This document shows positions 25,908-33,345 of a stretch of DNA of 64,000 bases, piece after piece. Location: the NCBI GenBank assembly GCA_963663975.2, contig CAXXRA010000015.1, forward strand, positions 434,001 through 498,000. Direction: 5' to 3'. Within the stretch, counting starts at the first letter, position 1; each line of letters begins with the position of its first letter. The stretch is from JANQRX01 sp963663975. Lineage in GTDB: Bacteria; Pseudomonadota; Alphaproteobacteria; Rhizobiales; Kaistiaceae. The translations under genes were made by a program, and so were the position numbers. The notes below the pieces were generated by a model that saw only the letters and a program-made list of their open reading frames with translations, was not told where the DNA came from and did no database searches.

Positions 25908-26505
25908 CCCCGCCGCGCGACTCCCGCTCCAAATGATCGTCAAGCGCGGTCAATATGTCCTCGATCACCACCTCATGCGCCACGTCGCGCGATTGGATGT
26001 GGATGGTCGCCTTGGCGTAGATCGGATCGCGCTCGGCCACCAGGCGACCGATGATTGTGCCGGGATCGCCTGTCTTCAGCAATGGCCGGTTGGACCTTCG
26101 CCGCACGCGCGCCAGCAGCAGGTCGCGATCGGCCTTGAGCCAGATGGAGATCGCCCGCGACTCGATGGTCTTTCGGGTTTTCGGCTGGATGAACGCACCT
26201 CCGCCGGTGGCGATGACCTTGGGCCCGCCCTCAAGCAGTCGTTGAATGACACGACGTTCCCCATCGCGGAAATACTCCTCGCCATGTTCATCGAAGATCT
26301 CGGGAATGGTCGTGTTGGCGGCCAGCTCGATCTCGGTGTCGGCGTCCACGAATTTCATCCGCAGGCGGCTGGCCAGACGGCGTCCCACGGACGACTTTCC
26401 AGCCCCCATCATGCCCACCATCACCAGCATGCGACCCGCCAGCCGACGGGCGATTCTGCGATCAATCGTCTCTTTTGACTCGGTCTTGGACCGTATACTG
26501 CCCAC
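25891..26505 (-). CDS. aroK: Shikimate kinase AroK
   Basis: The protein is about 204 residues if translation begins at GTG 26505; frames extend to 26652 but without motif support. Walker A is GMMGAGKSSVGRRLA, followed by DADTEIE and the shikimate-binding ATGGGAF. It phosphorylates shikimate, two steps after AroB. The N-terminus before the P-loop (RIARRLAGR) is slightly longer than in short AroK proteins, so the start is uncertain. Confidence 0.92.
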   Translation of the reverse strand: MGSIRSKTESKETIDRRIARRLAGRMLVMVGMMGAGKSSVGRRLASRLRMKFVDADTEIELAANTTIPEIFDEHGEEYFRDGERRVIQRLLEGGPKVIATGGGAFIQPKTRKTIESRAISIWLKADRDLLLARVRRRSNRPLLKTGDPGTIIGRLVAERDPIYAKATIHIQSRDVAHEVVIEDILTALDDHLERESRGGDEAGA

Positions 26506-26672
26506 GAGGCCCCCGATATGCGCCTGAAATTGGCCGGTTACAAGCGCTCTCGGCCTCGCGCTGTCAAGCCGGGATGCGTTAAGTTGGTCACTTGCCTTCC
26601 GGCGGCGTTCGACCAGAATGCGCCGGGGCAAAGCCGCGTCGGGTCGTTGCATCGCGGCACAGGGAACAGGCC

Positions 26673-26822
26673 ATGCCGTCTTTGTTTCGTTTTTTTGTGG
26701 TTGTCCTGATTCTGGGCGGAATCGTCAGTGTGGCGATCGTGTATCTGGCGGTCTTCGTTGAGCCAAGCAGCCGCGAAATGACTATTCGAATACCGGCCAG
26801 CAAGCTCGAACCACGGCCGTGA
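26673..26822 (+). CDS. Small single-pass membrane protein upstream of xerD
   Basis: The frame from ATG 26673 encodes 49 residues with one membrane helix (FFVVVLILGGIVSVAIVYLA, about 7-26) and a short polar tail ending in KLEPRP. Its TGA overlaps the xerD GTG as GTGA, so the two are probably translated together. Similar small proteins before xerD occur in related bacteria as far as I recall. The function is unknown. Confidence 0.6.
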   Translation: MPSLFRFFVVVLILGGIVSVAIVYLAVFVEPSSREMTIRIPASKLEPRP

Positions 26823-27799
26823 GCGAACCGAGGCGCTCATCGGACATCGGGCACGGCGCCGATGTCGAGGCGTTTCTGGAAATGATGAGCGCGGAGCGGG
26901 GCGCGGCGCAAAATACGCTTGAATCCTACCATCGGGACCTTGTCGACTATGCCGATTTTGTCAGCGGTCGCCGCGTGAGCCTACGCGGCGCGGATTCCCA
27001 GACCGTGCGCGATTACCTGGCCTCTCTCGAAGCGCGGGGTTTAACCGCCTCGACCACCGCCCGGCGGCTGTCGACGATCCGTCAGTTTCACAGGTTTCTG
27101 TTCAGTGAAGGCCGTCGGGCCGACGACCCGACCGGCGTCATTGAGGGGCCAAAGCGCCGTCCGCGCCTGCCGCAGGTGTTGGCAGAGGACGATGTCGACA
27201 AGCTGATCGATGCCGCACGCGCGAGCGCGATCGAAGGCGGCACCAGTACGGCCGAGGGGCTGCGGTCCGCCAGATTCTACGCCTTGGTCGAGCTGCTTTA
27301 CGCTACCGGTCTCAGAGTTTCCGAACTGGTGTCGCTACCGGCCTCGTCCTTGCGTGCCGGGCAGGCGTATCTCACCGTCCGCGGTAAGGGCGGGCATGAG
27401 CGGATCGTGCCATTGACCGAATTGGCGGGCCAAGCGGTGGATCAATACCGCGAACGCGCACGCAATGTGGGCAAAAGCGAATCGCGTTGGCTTTTCCCGT
27501 CCTCGGGCCAGTCGGGACACTTTACCCGTCAGGCTTTCGCCCGCGACCTCAAGCGGTTGGCGTTCCGTGTCAGCCTGACTGCCGCCGAACGCGTTTCACC
27601 GCACGTCCTGCGCCACGCCTTCGCCAGCCATTTGCTGCAAAACGGAGCCGACCTTCGCGTCGTCCAGCAGCTTCTCGGTCACGCCGATATCTCAACCACC
27701 CAGATCTATACGCACGTGCTTGAGGAGCGACTGCGACGGGTGGTTGCTGAGCACCATCCAATGGCCACCGGTACCAGCGAGGATACGGGTGGGGATTGA
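26819..27799 (+). CDS. xerD: Tyrosine recombinase XerD
   Basis: The 326-residue protein starts at GTG 26819. The N-terminal SAM-like DNA-binding domain contains RGAAQNTLESYHRDLVDY. The catalytic domain has Arg in ATGLRVSELVSL, Lys in VRGKGGHERIVPL, HVLRHAFASHLL (His and Arg), GHADISTTQIYTHV (second His and the Tyr nucleophile). With XerC it resolves chromosome dimers at dif. No dif-like site is seen nearby. Confidence 0.94.
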   Translation: MSEPRRSSDIGHGADVEAFLEMMSAERGAAQNTLESYHRDLVDYADFVSGRRVSLRGADSQTVRDYLASLEARGLTASTTARRLSTIRQFHRFLFSEGRRADDPTGVIEGPKRRPRLPQVLAEDDVDKLIDAARASAIEGGTSTAEGLRSARFYALVELLYATGLRVSELVSLPASSLRAGQAYLTVRGKGGHERIVPLTELAGQAVDQYRERARNVGKSESRWLFPSSGQSGHFTRQAFARDLKRLAFRVSLTAAERVSPHVLRHAFASHLLQNGADLRVVQQLLGHADISTTQIYTHVLEERLRRVVAEHHPMATGTSEDTGGD

Positions 27800-27875
27800 T
27801 CACGGAGCTGGATCAAGCCGGCGTTAACTGTTCCGCCCGCGAGCCTGCTTGACACTCAGAGGCGTGAAGGCCAGT

Positions 27876-27922
27876 TTGCCGCCGCTCTGGCGGCAAGTGG
27901 TTCGAATCTATCGTTTCGAACC
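27876..27922. repeat. Two adjacent perfect hairpins between xerD and accA
   Basis: TTGCCGCC/GGCGGCAA with a 5-nt loop (27876-27896) is followed two bases later by GGTTCGAA/TTCGAACC with an 8-nt loop (27899-27922). No T-run follows on either strand, so a classic terminator is not supported. They may protect or end the xerD transcript or mark a regulatory site. The rest of the 27800-28095 spacer shows nothing further. Confidence 0.55.
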
Positions 27923-28288
27923 GCTATCTATTCTATTGATCGGCCAGCTCCTTGGCCGTTGGATCAACTTATCGAGACATTACAATGCTTTACGATTCGC
28001 TCACCGGCAAGCCTGTCGGGACTCAAATGTCTCGGTTGATCCACTAGCCGCCGGCCCGTCATCCACCTGGAAAGCCGCCCGTTTCGGCGAAACGCATGCG
28101 CAGCTACCTCGATTTCGAAAAGCCCGTCGCCGATCTGCAAGGCAAGGTGCAGGAGCTGAGGTCGCTAGGGAAAAAGACGGCGATGCGGTCAAGATCGGCG
28201 AGGAGGTGGCGCGGCTCGAGGCCAAAGCGAGCCAGGCACTTGGCGAGATTTACGCCAAGCTGACGCCGTGGCAGAAAACCCAGGTTGC

Positions 28289-28320
28289 TCGGCACCCCGA
28301 CCGCCCCCACGCCAGCGATT
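28289..28320 (+). repeat. 32-nt segment of accA, original copy
   Basis: These 32 nt encode the conserved ARHPDRPHASD stretch of AccA and sit where the family expects it. The identical 32 nt recur at 28541-28572, 252 bp downstream. Confidence 0.9.
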
Positions 28321-28540
28321 ATATCGAAACCCTGATCAACGAATTCACGCCGCTTGCCGGTGATAGGAAATATGCGGAGGACCATGCGATCGTCGCCGGG
28401 TTGGGCAGATTTCGAGGCCGCGCGGTGGCGATCATGGGCAATGAGAAGGGCCACGACACGGAGAGCCGCCTGAAGCACAATTTCGGCATGGCGCGGCCGG
28501 AGGGCTATCGCAAGGCGGTGCGTGTGATGGAGCTGGCGGA

Positions 28541-28572
28541 TCGGCACCCCGACCGCCCCCACGCCAGCGATT
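28541..28572 (+). repeat. 32-nt segment of accA, displaced second copy
   Basis: Identical to 28289-28320. Here it interrupts the conserved sequence MELADR-F-A-L-P-IIAFIDTAG. Removing 26 nt restores Arg-Phe-Ala-Leu-Pro in one frame. The copy shares TCGG with the site before it and ATT/TT with the site after it, so short homology exists at the junctions. Confidence 0.9.
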
Positions 28573-29076
28573 TGCGTTGCCGATCATCGCCTTCATCGAC
28601 ACGGCCGGCGCTTATCCGGGGATCGGTGCCGAAGAGCGCGGGCAGGCCGAGGCCATCGCCCGCTCGACCCAAGCCTGCCTGCGGTTGGGCGTGCCCAATG
28701 TCGCGGCGGTCATCGGCGAGGGCGGTTCCGGCGGCGCCATCGCCACGGCGACGGCCAACAAGGTGATTATGTTAGAGCACGCGATCTACACGGTTATTTC
28801 GCCGGAAGGGGCTGCGTCGATCTTGTGGCGTGACTCAAGCCGGGCGAAGGAAGCCGCTACCGGTATGAAGATCACCGCCACCGATCTGGAGCGCTTCGGC
28901 ATCATCGACGGCATCGTTACGGAGCCGCTCGGCGGTGCCCATCGCGAACCCCAGGCCACCATCTTGGCCACCGGCGATGCCATCGATGAGGCGCTTGGCT
29001 CGCTCGATAATCTGCCACCCGACGAAATCCGCCGGCAGCGCCGTGATAAGTATCTGGCGATCGGACGGTCGCTATA

Positions 29077-29344
29077 GAGCCCTTTCGACCAACTCTGGGT
29101 CAATTCTGTTTCGCTATTGGGGAGGCGAGCCAGCGTCGAAACGATCGACGGGCGATGCCACCGCATCGTTCTAGATTGGTTCGGCGTTGGGCGCCACCCA
29201 ATCGGAAACCCGAGGGACGGGCGATTTTGCACCAATTCCTATGCCAAGTCCCTCGACCGTATCCGGATACGCCCATCGAACCTTGACTTGATCTTGTCAC
29301 AAAATCGCTCCGTCAGAATGGCTCAGCGTTGGTTGAAAGGGCTC
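29077..29344. mobile_element. MITE-A copy 2, 268 bp, inverted relative to copy 1
   Basis: It starts GAGCCCTTTCGACCAACTCT and ends GTTGGTTGAAAGGGCTC. Its reverse complement aligns end to end with MITE-A copy 1 apart from the nested MITE-B. TA (29075-29076) precedes it; TT rather than TA follows, so the right target base has changed or the duplication is imperfect. The interior holds the palindrome CGTATCCGGATACG and further stem-forming stretches, but no coding frame. Confidence 0.85.
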
Positions 29345-29460
29345 TTTCACACGCATTCGTGCCTTGCCTTTGCCATGACGGTGGTCAAGACTCCCCGGTA
29401 ACGTCAAGGTAAGGCTCTTGCCGCATGACTCGGCCGCTGTCTTCCACGCGGCTGCTCTAG

Positions 29461-30301
29461 GTGCTGTTGACAGTTAACGGTTTATTAATGGCGGTTGTGA
29501 TTCAAGCAAGACCTGGGTGTGGAGGAGGAACCGGTCATGCTTCGCAGGGAATTGACGGACGTTCAATGGGAACGGATATCGGATTTGGTACCCGGCAAGG
29601 CGTCGGATTGCGGATCCACGGGACGGGACAATCGTCTGTTCGTGGATGCGGTATTGTGGATTGCACGCACGAGTTCGCCATGGCGCGACCTGCCGGACGC
29701 GTTCGGCAATTGGAACAGCGTGTACGTGCGCTTTTCCCGGTGGGCCAAACAAGGGGCATGGGAGAGTCTTTTCAAGGCCTTGGTGGACGATCCGGACTTC
29801 GAATACCTGATCATCGATTCAACCATTGTGCGGGCACATCAACATGCGTCGGGCGCAAAAGGGGGACTCAAAATCAGGCCATCGGACGTTCGCGCGGCGG
29901 CTTGACGAGCAAGGTTCACATCGCTGTCGATGGGCTCGGCAATCCATTACGGTTCATCCTCACCGGCGGTCAGGTTGGCGATGTCACCCAGGCTGAAGAG
30001 TTGATCGCCGACGTGGCCGGCGCAAACCTCATCGCCGACACGGCCTATGATGCCGATCATCTCCGCGCCCGTCTCAACGATGCCGGAATAGTGGCGGTGA
30101 TCCCATCCAACCCGTCACGGGCGCAAGCCATCCCCTACGATGCCGAACTCTACAAAGAAAGACATCTCGTCGAATGTTACATAAACAAAATCAAACACTT
30201 CCGGCGCATCGCCACGCGCTATGAAAAAACCGCAACGGCCTACATGGCCATGCTGTTTCTTGTCGGTGCCATCATCTGGCTCCGATAACTGTCAACAGGA
30301 C
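29461..30301 (+). mobile_element. IS5-family insertion sequence (two-frame transposase), 841 bp
   Basis: The 20-bp ends GTGCTGTTGACAGTTAACGG and, inverted, GTCCTGTTGACAGTTATCGG differ at two positions. CTAG flanks both sides (29457-29460 and 30302-30305). The size and the two-frame gene fit IS427-like members of IS5. It lies between MITE-A copy 2 and the L,D-transpeptidase gene and is transcribed towards the latter. The piece 29345-29456 before it is ordinary spacer with no signal I can name. Confidence 0.9.
29537..30288 (+). CDS. IS5-family transposase, expressed through a -1 frameshift
   Basis: The first frame starts at ATG 29537 after GGAGGAGG and runs to 29905. It holds the DUF4096-like N-terminus LTDVQWERISDLVPG and the first catalytic Asp in YLIIDSTIVRAHQ. 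The second frame, one base back, continues from about 29870 with SKVHIAVDGLGNPL, second Asp in LIADTAYDAD and the Glu region VECYINKIKHFRR, and stops at TAA 30286-30288. A run of AAAAGGGGG at the overlap is a plausible slippage site. The fused product would be about 250 residues. Confidence 0.85.
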
Positions 30302-30317
30302 CTAGGGGGAACCTTTG

Positions 30318-31526
30318 GTGCCAGGACCATCTTTGGCAGTTTTCCGGCGGTTTGTCCTGATCGGCGGCGGTGCCTTCGTGCTGGCGGCGTGCCAGAGTTC
30401 CGACATTCCCAAGCAGTTGAAGCCGATTCCTCGCCAGCTCGTGGTCGAGATGCACGCGCAGGACATGAAGGAGACGGGCGAAATTTTGGTCCGGATCTTC
30501 AAGGAATCGTCGGAGCTGGAGGTCTGGAAGGAGACCGCCGACGGCACCTATGGGCTGCTGAAAAACTATCAGGTCTGCAAGTGGTCAGGGGCTCTCGGGC
30601 CGAAGAGGAAGGAAGGCGATCGGCAGGCCCCGGAAGGTTTCTACACCGTCGCGCCGGCCCAGATGAACCCCAAGTCGGATTTCTATCTATCTTTCAATAT
30701 CGGCTACCCGAATACCTTTGACACGGCCCACGGAAGAACCGGATCACATCTGATGGTGCACGGGGCATGCTCGTCGGCCGGGTGCTACTCGATGACCGAC
30801 CAGGCCGCCGGCGAAATCTTTGCGCTGGCGCGCGACGCCTTCAAGGGCGGGCAGCGGAAGTTCCAGATTCAGGCCTTTCCGTTCCGCATGACCGCCGAGA
30901 ACCTTGCCCGCCATCGCGATGACCCCAACATGGAATTCTGGCGCATGATCAAGGTGGGGCACGACCATTTCGAGTTGACCAAGCGGCCGCCCAAGGTTGA
31001 TGTGTGCAACAAGCGCTATGTGTTCAACGCCAACGCCGGCGGGGCGGATTTCAATCCCACCGGGGCGTGCCCTGCCTACAAGATCGCGCCCGAGTTGGAA
31101 GCGGCCTTGGCGGCCAAACAGCTTGCCGACGATCAACAGCTTGCCGTAGCGATCGCCGCACTCAAGGCCGACGCGCAGCAAGCGGCCACAAGCCGCCAGG
31201 TTGCGGCATCCGGGGGCGCCGCCGGCCATCAACGTGCAGCGAAGCCCTCGCTGCTGGACCGGCTGCTGGGACGGTCCAGCACGCCGCAGGTCCAGGCCAC
31301 ACCGGTATCGCTCGATCAGGTCGCGCTGATGGACAGGACCATGACGGGCTCAGTGGCGCTGGCCTCTGTGCCGATACCGAAACTGAGGCCGAGTCTGGTG
31401 GCGCCCGATCCGCTGGTCGTCTTGACTCCACCGCCGGCGACCGCAGCCGCAACCGCGGCGGCCTCCGAGCAGATCCTGCCGACCGGCCGTTTCGTCAAGC
31501 GTCCGTTCAACTGGCCGGGCAGCTGA
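30318..31526 (+). CDS. YkuD-type murein L,D-transpeptidase lipoprotein (YafK-like)
   Basis: The start is taken as GTG 30318, because GGGGGA lies 7 nt upstream; TTG 30315 is the frame limit. The 402-residue protein has a lipobox LAAC (Cys25), and the YkuD domain has the signature HGACSSAGCYSM with His148 and Cys156. It resembles YafK, which acts on cross-links or on lipoprotein attachment to peptidoglycan (family knowledge). The C-terminal third is Ala-rich and proline-rich and lacks a known domain. The IS5 element ends 16 bp before the GTG. Confidence 0.88.
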   Translation: MPGPSLAVFRRFVLIGGGAFVLAACQSSDIPKQLKPIPRQLVVEMHAQDMKETGEILVRIFKESSELEVWKETADGTYGLLKNYQVCKWSGALGPKRKEGDRQAPEGFYTVAPAQMNPKSDFYLSFNIGYPNTFDTAHGRTGSHLMVHGACSSAGCYSMTDQAAGEIFALARDAFKGGQRKFQIQAFPFRMTAENLARHRDDPNMEFWRMIKVGHDHFELTKRPPKVDVCNKRYVFNANAGGADFNPTGACPAYKIAPELEAALAAKQLADDQQLAVAIAALKADAQQAATSRQVAASGGAAGHQRAAKPSLLDRLLGRSSTPQVQATPVSLDQVALMDRTMTGSVALASVPIPKLRPSLVAPDPLVVLTPPPATAAATAAASEQILPTGRFVKRPFNWPGS

Positions 31527-31540
31527 ACCGATTTCGACGT

Positions 31541-33316
31541 TCAGAGCGGCCAGACGATCAGGATGGTCGGAACGCTGACAGCGACAATGATGAGTTCCAG
31601 CGGCAGTCCCATCCGCCAATAATCGCCGAAGGAATAGCCGCCGGGTCCCAGGATCAGCGTGTTGTTCTTGTGTCCGATCGGCGTCAGAAACGCGCATGAC
31701 GCCGCCACCGCAACCGTCATCAGGAACGGATCGGGACTGGCGCCCAAACGACCGGCGAGATCGACCGCGATCGGTGCTCCGATCACCGCCGTGGCGGTGT
31801 TGTTAAGGAGGTCGGACAGCGTCATCACCACGATCATCAGGATCGCAAGGACCGCCCATACCGGCAGGCCCGAGCCCAGGTTGACGATGCCTGAAGCGAT
31901 CGTGGCCGTGCCGCCCGAGGTCTCCAGCGCCATCCCCAACGGGATCATCGAGCCGAGGAGGATGACCACCGGCCATTCGACCGCTTCATACACCTGGCGC
32001 AGCGGCACGATGTCGGTGACAACGTAAAAGGCTACCACCGCCGCCAGCGCAACCGGCAGGTAAACCAGATCGAGCGCTGCCAATGCTACCGCGGCGGCGA
32101 AAATACCAACCGCGAGCGCGGCGCGCCCGTGTTGGGTGACACCGATACCGCGATCGGCCAGCGGCAGCGCTCCGAGCCACAGCGCCGCATCGGACAGTCG
32201 TTCGGTCGGTCCGATCAGAAGGAGAATGTCGCCCGCCTGGATCGACAATCGCCGCACCTGCTGGCGAAACTTCTTTCCTTGCCGCGAAACCCCGAGCAAG
32301 GCGACGCCGTGGCGGCGGTTGAGGCCGATTGAGGCGACCGACCTGCCGTCGAGCCGCGAGTCCGTCGGCACGACCACTTCAAGCAGGGACATGTCGCCCT
32401 CGCGGTCTTCCTCCATGTGGTCGCGGCTCGGAAACTCCAGCTTGAGCGCGCCGACAAAGGCATCGATTGCATCGACGGCAGCGTCGACCACCACAGCGTC
32501 ACCGCGTCGGATCTCCTCGCGCCGGGCGCCGCCGGGAAGGCGTTTGCCCTTTCGCAGGAGACCCAGGACCACGACGCCGGCATCATCCGCAGCCTGGTCG
32601 AGTTGGCCGACTCTCAGGCCGATGGCAGCGGATTGCTCCGGCACGGTCAATTCGGCGACATAGCCGTGCAGCTCGCGCAGGTCCGAGGCCGGAGAGCCTT
32701 TCTCCTGGCTGATCGGGATCAACCGCCAGCCGGCAAAGGCGACGAACGCCACGCCGACCACGGCGCAGGCCAGGCCGACCGGAGCGAAGTCGAACATCGC
32801 AAAACTCTCGCCCAGCGACTGCTGCCGGTAGGACGCGATGATGATGTTGGGCGGCGTCCCGATCATCGTCACCATGCCGCCGAGAATCGTGGCGAATGAC
32901 AGCGGCATCAGCGAGGCGGCCGGGCTGCGGCCCGATTTCGCCGATGCGGTGATTTCCACCGGCATCAGCAAGGCAAGTGCGGCAACGTTGTTCATGAACG
33001 CCGACAGTCCCGCACCGATCGCCGACATGATGGCGATGTGGGACGACAGGCTGCGGCTGGTGTCGATCAGGGTGCGTAGAATCCAGCCGACCGCGCCCGA
33101 ATTCACCAGTCCACGCGATATGATCAGGACAATCGCCACGACAATGGTGGCCGGATGACCGAAGCCGATAAAGGCCTGGCCGCTGGGGACCACGCCGATG
33201 ACCACGGCGATGAGAAGGGCTGCAAACGCCACGACGTCGTAGCGAAACCGTCCCCAGATCAAGAATCCGAAAACGGCCGCGAAAAGGCCGAAAAGAGCGA
33301 TCTGGTCGAACGGCAT
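31541..33316 (-). CDS. SLC13/DASS-type permease with two TrkA-C domains
   Basis: The 591-residue protein has an N-terminal half with several membrane segments (IALFGLFAAVFGFLIWG onward), then two cytosolic TrkA_C modules at about 205-370, then a second membrane half ending ELIIVAVSVPTILIVWPL. This matches the divalent anion:Na+ symporter group with inserted RCK_C domains. The substrate, perhaps sulfate or dicarboxylate, cannot be read from sequence. It starts 29 bp after the secA stop on the same strand. Confidence 0.85.
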   Translation of the reverse strand: MPFDQIALFGLFAAVFGFLIWGRFRYDVVAFAALLIAVVIGVVPSGQAFIGFGHPATIVVAIVLIISRGLVNSGAVGWILRTLIDTSRSLSSHIAIMSAIGAGLSAFMNNVAALALLMPVEITASAKSGRSPAASLMPLSFATILGGMVTMIGTPPNIIIASYRQQSLGESFAMFDFAPVGLACAVVGVAFVAFAGWRLIPISQEKGSPASDLRELHGYVAELTVPEQSAAIGLRVGQLDQAADDAGVVVLGLLRKGKRLPGGARREEIRRGDAVVVDAAVDAIDAFVGALKLEFPSRDHMEEDREGDMSLLEVVVPTDSRLDGRSVASIGLNRRHGVALLGVSRQGKKFRQQVRRLSIQAGDILLLIGPTERLSDAALWLGALPLADRGIGVTQHGRAALAVGIFAAAVALAALDLVYLPVALAAVVAFYVVTDIVPLRQVYEAVEWPVVILLGSMIPLGMALETSGGTATIASGIVNLGSGLPVWAVLAILMIVVMTLSDLLNNTATAVIGAPIAVDLAGRLGASPDPFLMTVAVAASCAFLTPIGHKNNTLILGPGGYSFGDYWRMGLPLELIIVAVSVPTILIVWPL

Positions 33317-33345
33317 TCTATATCATTGCCGCGCTCACAGGTGAG

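Larger units (their letters stand above)
28096..29077 (+). pseudogene. accA: Acetyl-CoA carboxylase carboxyltransferase alpha subunit, two frameshifts as sequenced
   Basis: The gene encodes AccA from ATG 28096 (RSYLDFEKPVADLQGKV) to a TAG at 29075-29077. Family landmarks are KLTPWQKTQVARHPDRPHA, GRAVAIMGNEKGHDT, IIAFIDTAGAYPGIGAEERG and AVIGEGGSGGAIA. Frame changes occur near 28155-28170 and at 28544-28569. The second is exactly a 26-nt insertion copied from earlier in the gene. AccA forms the carboxyltransferase with AccD and is normally essential. A second copy, correction of an assembly error, or real loss are all possible. The stop is TA plus the first base of MITE-A copy 2. Confidence 0.85.

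Noticed and set aside
27876..27922. dif site next to xerD
   Set aside because: The paired hairpins lack the 11-6-11 arrangement of Xer binding arms.
27849..28766. A 305-residue plus-strand frame covering the xerD-accA spacer and most of accA
   Set aside because: Its first 80 residues are spacer sequence without motif or ribosome binding site; the rest is AccA read only between the two frameshifts.
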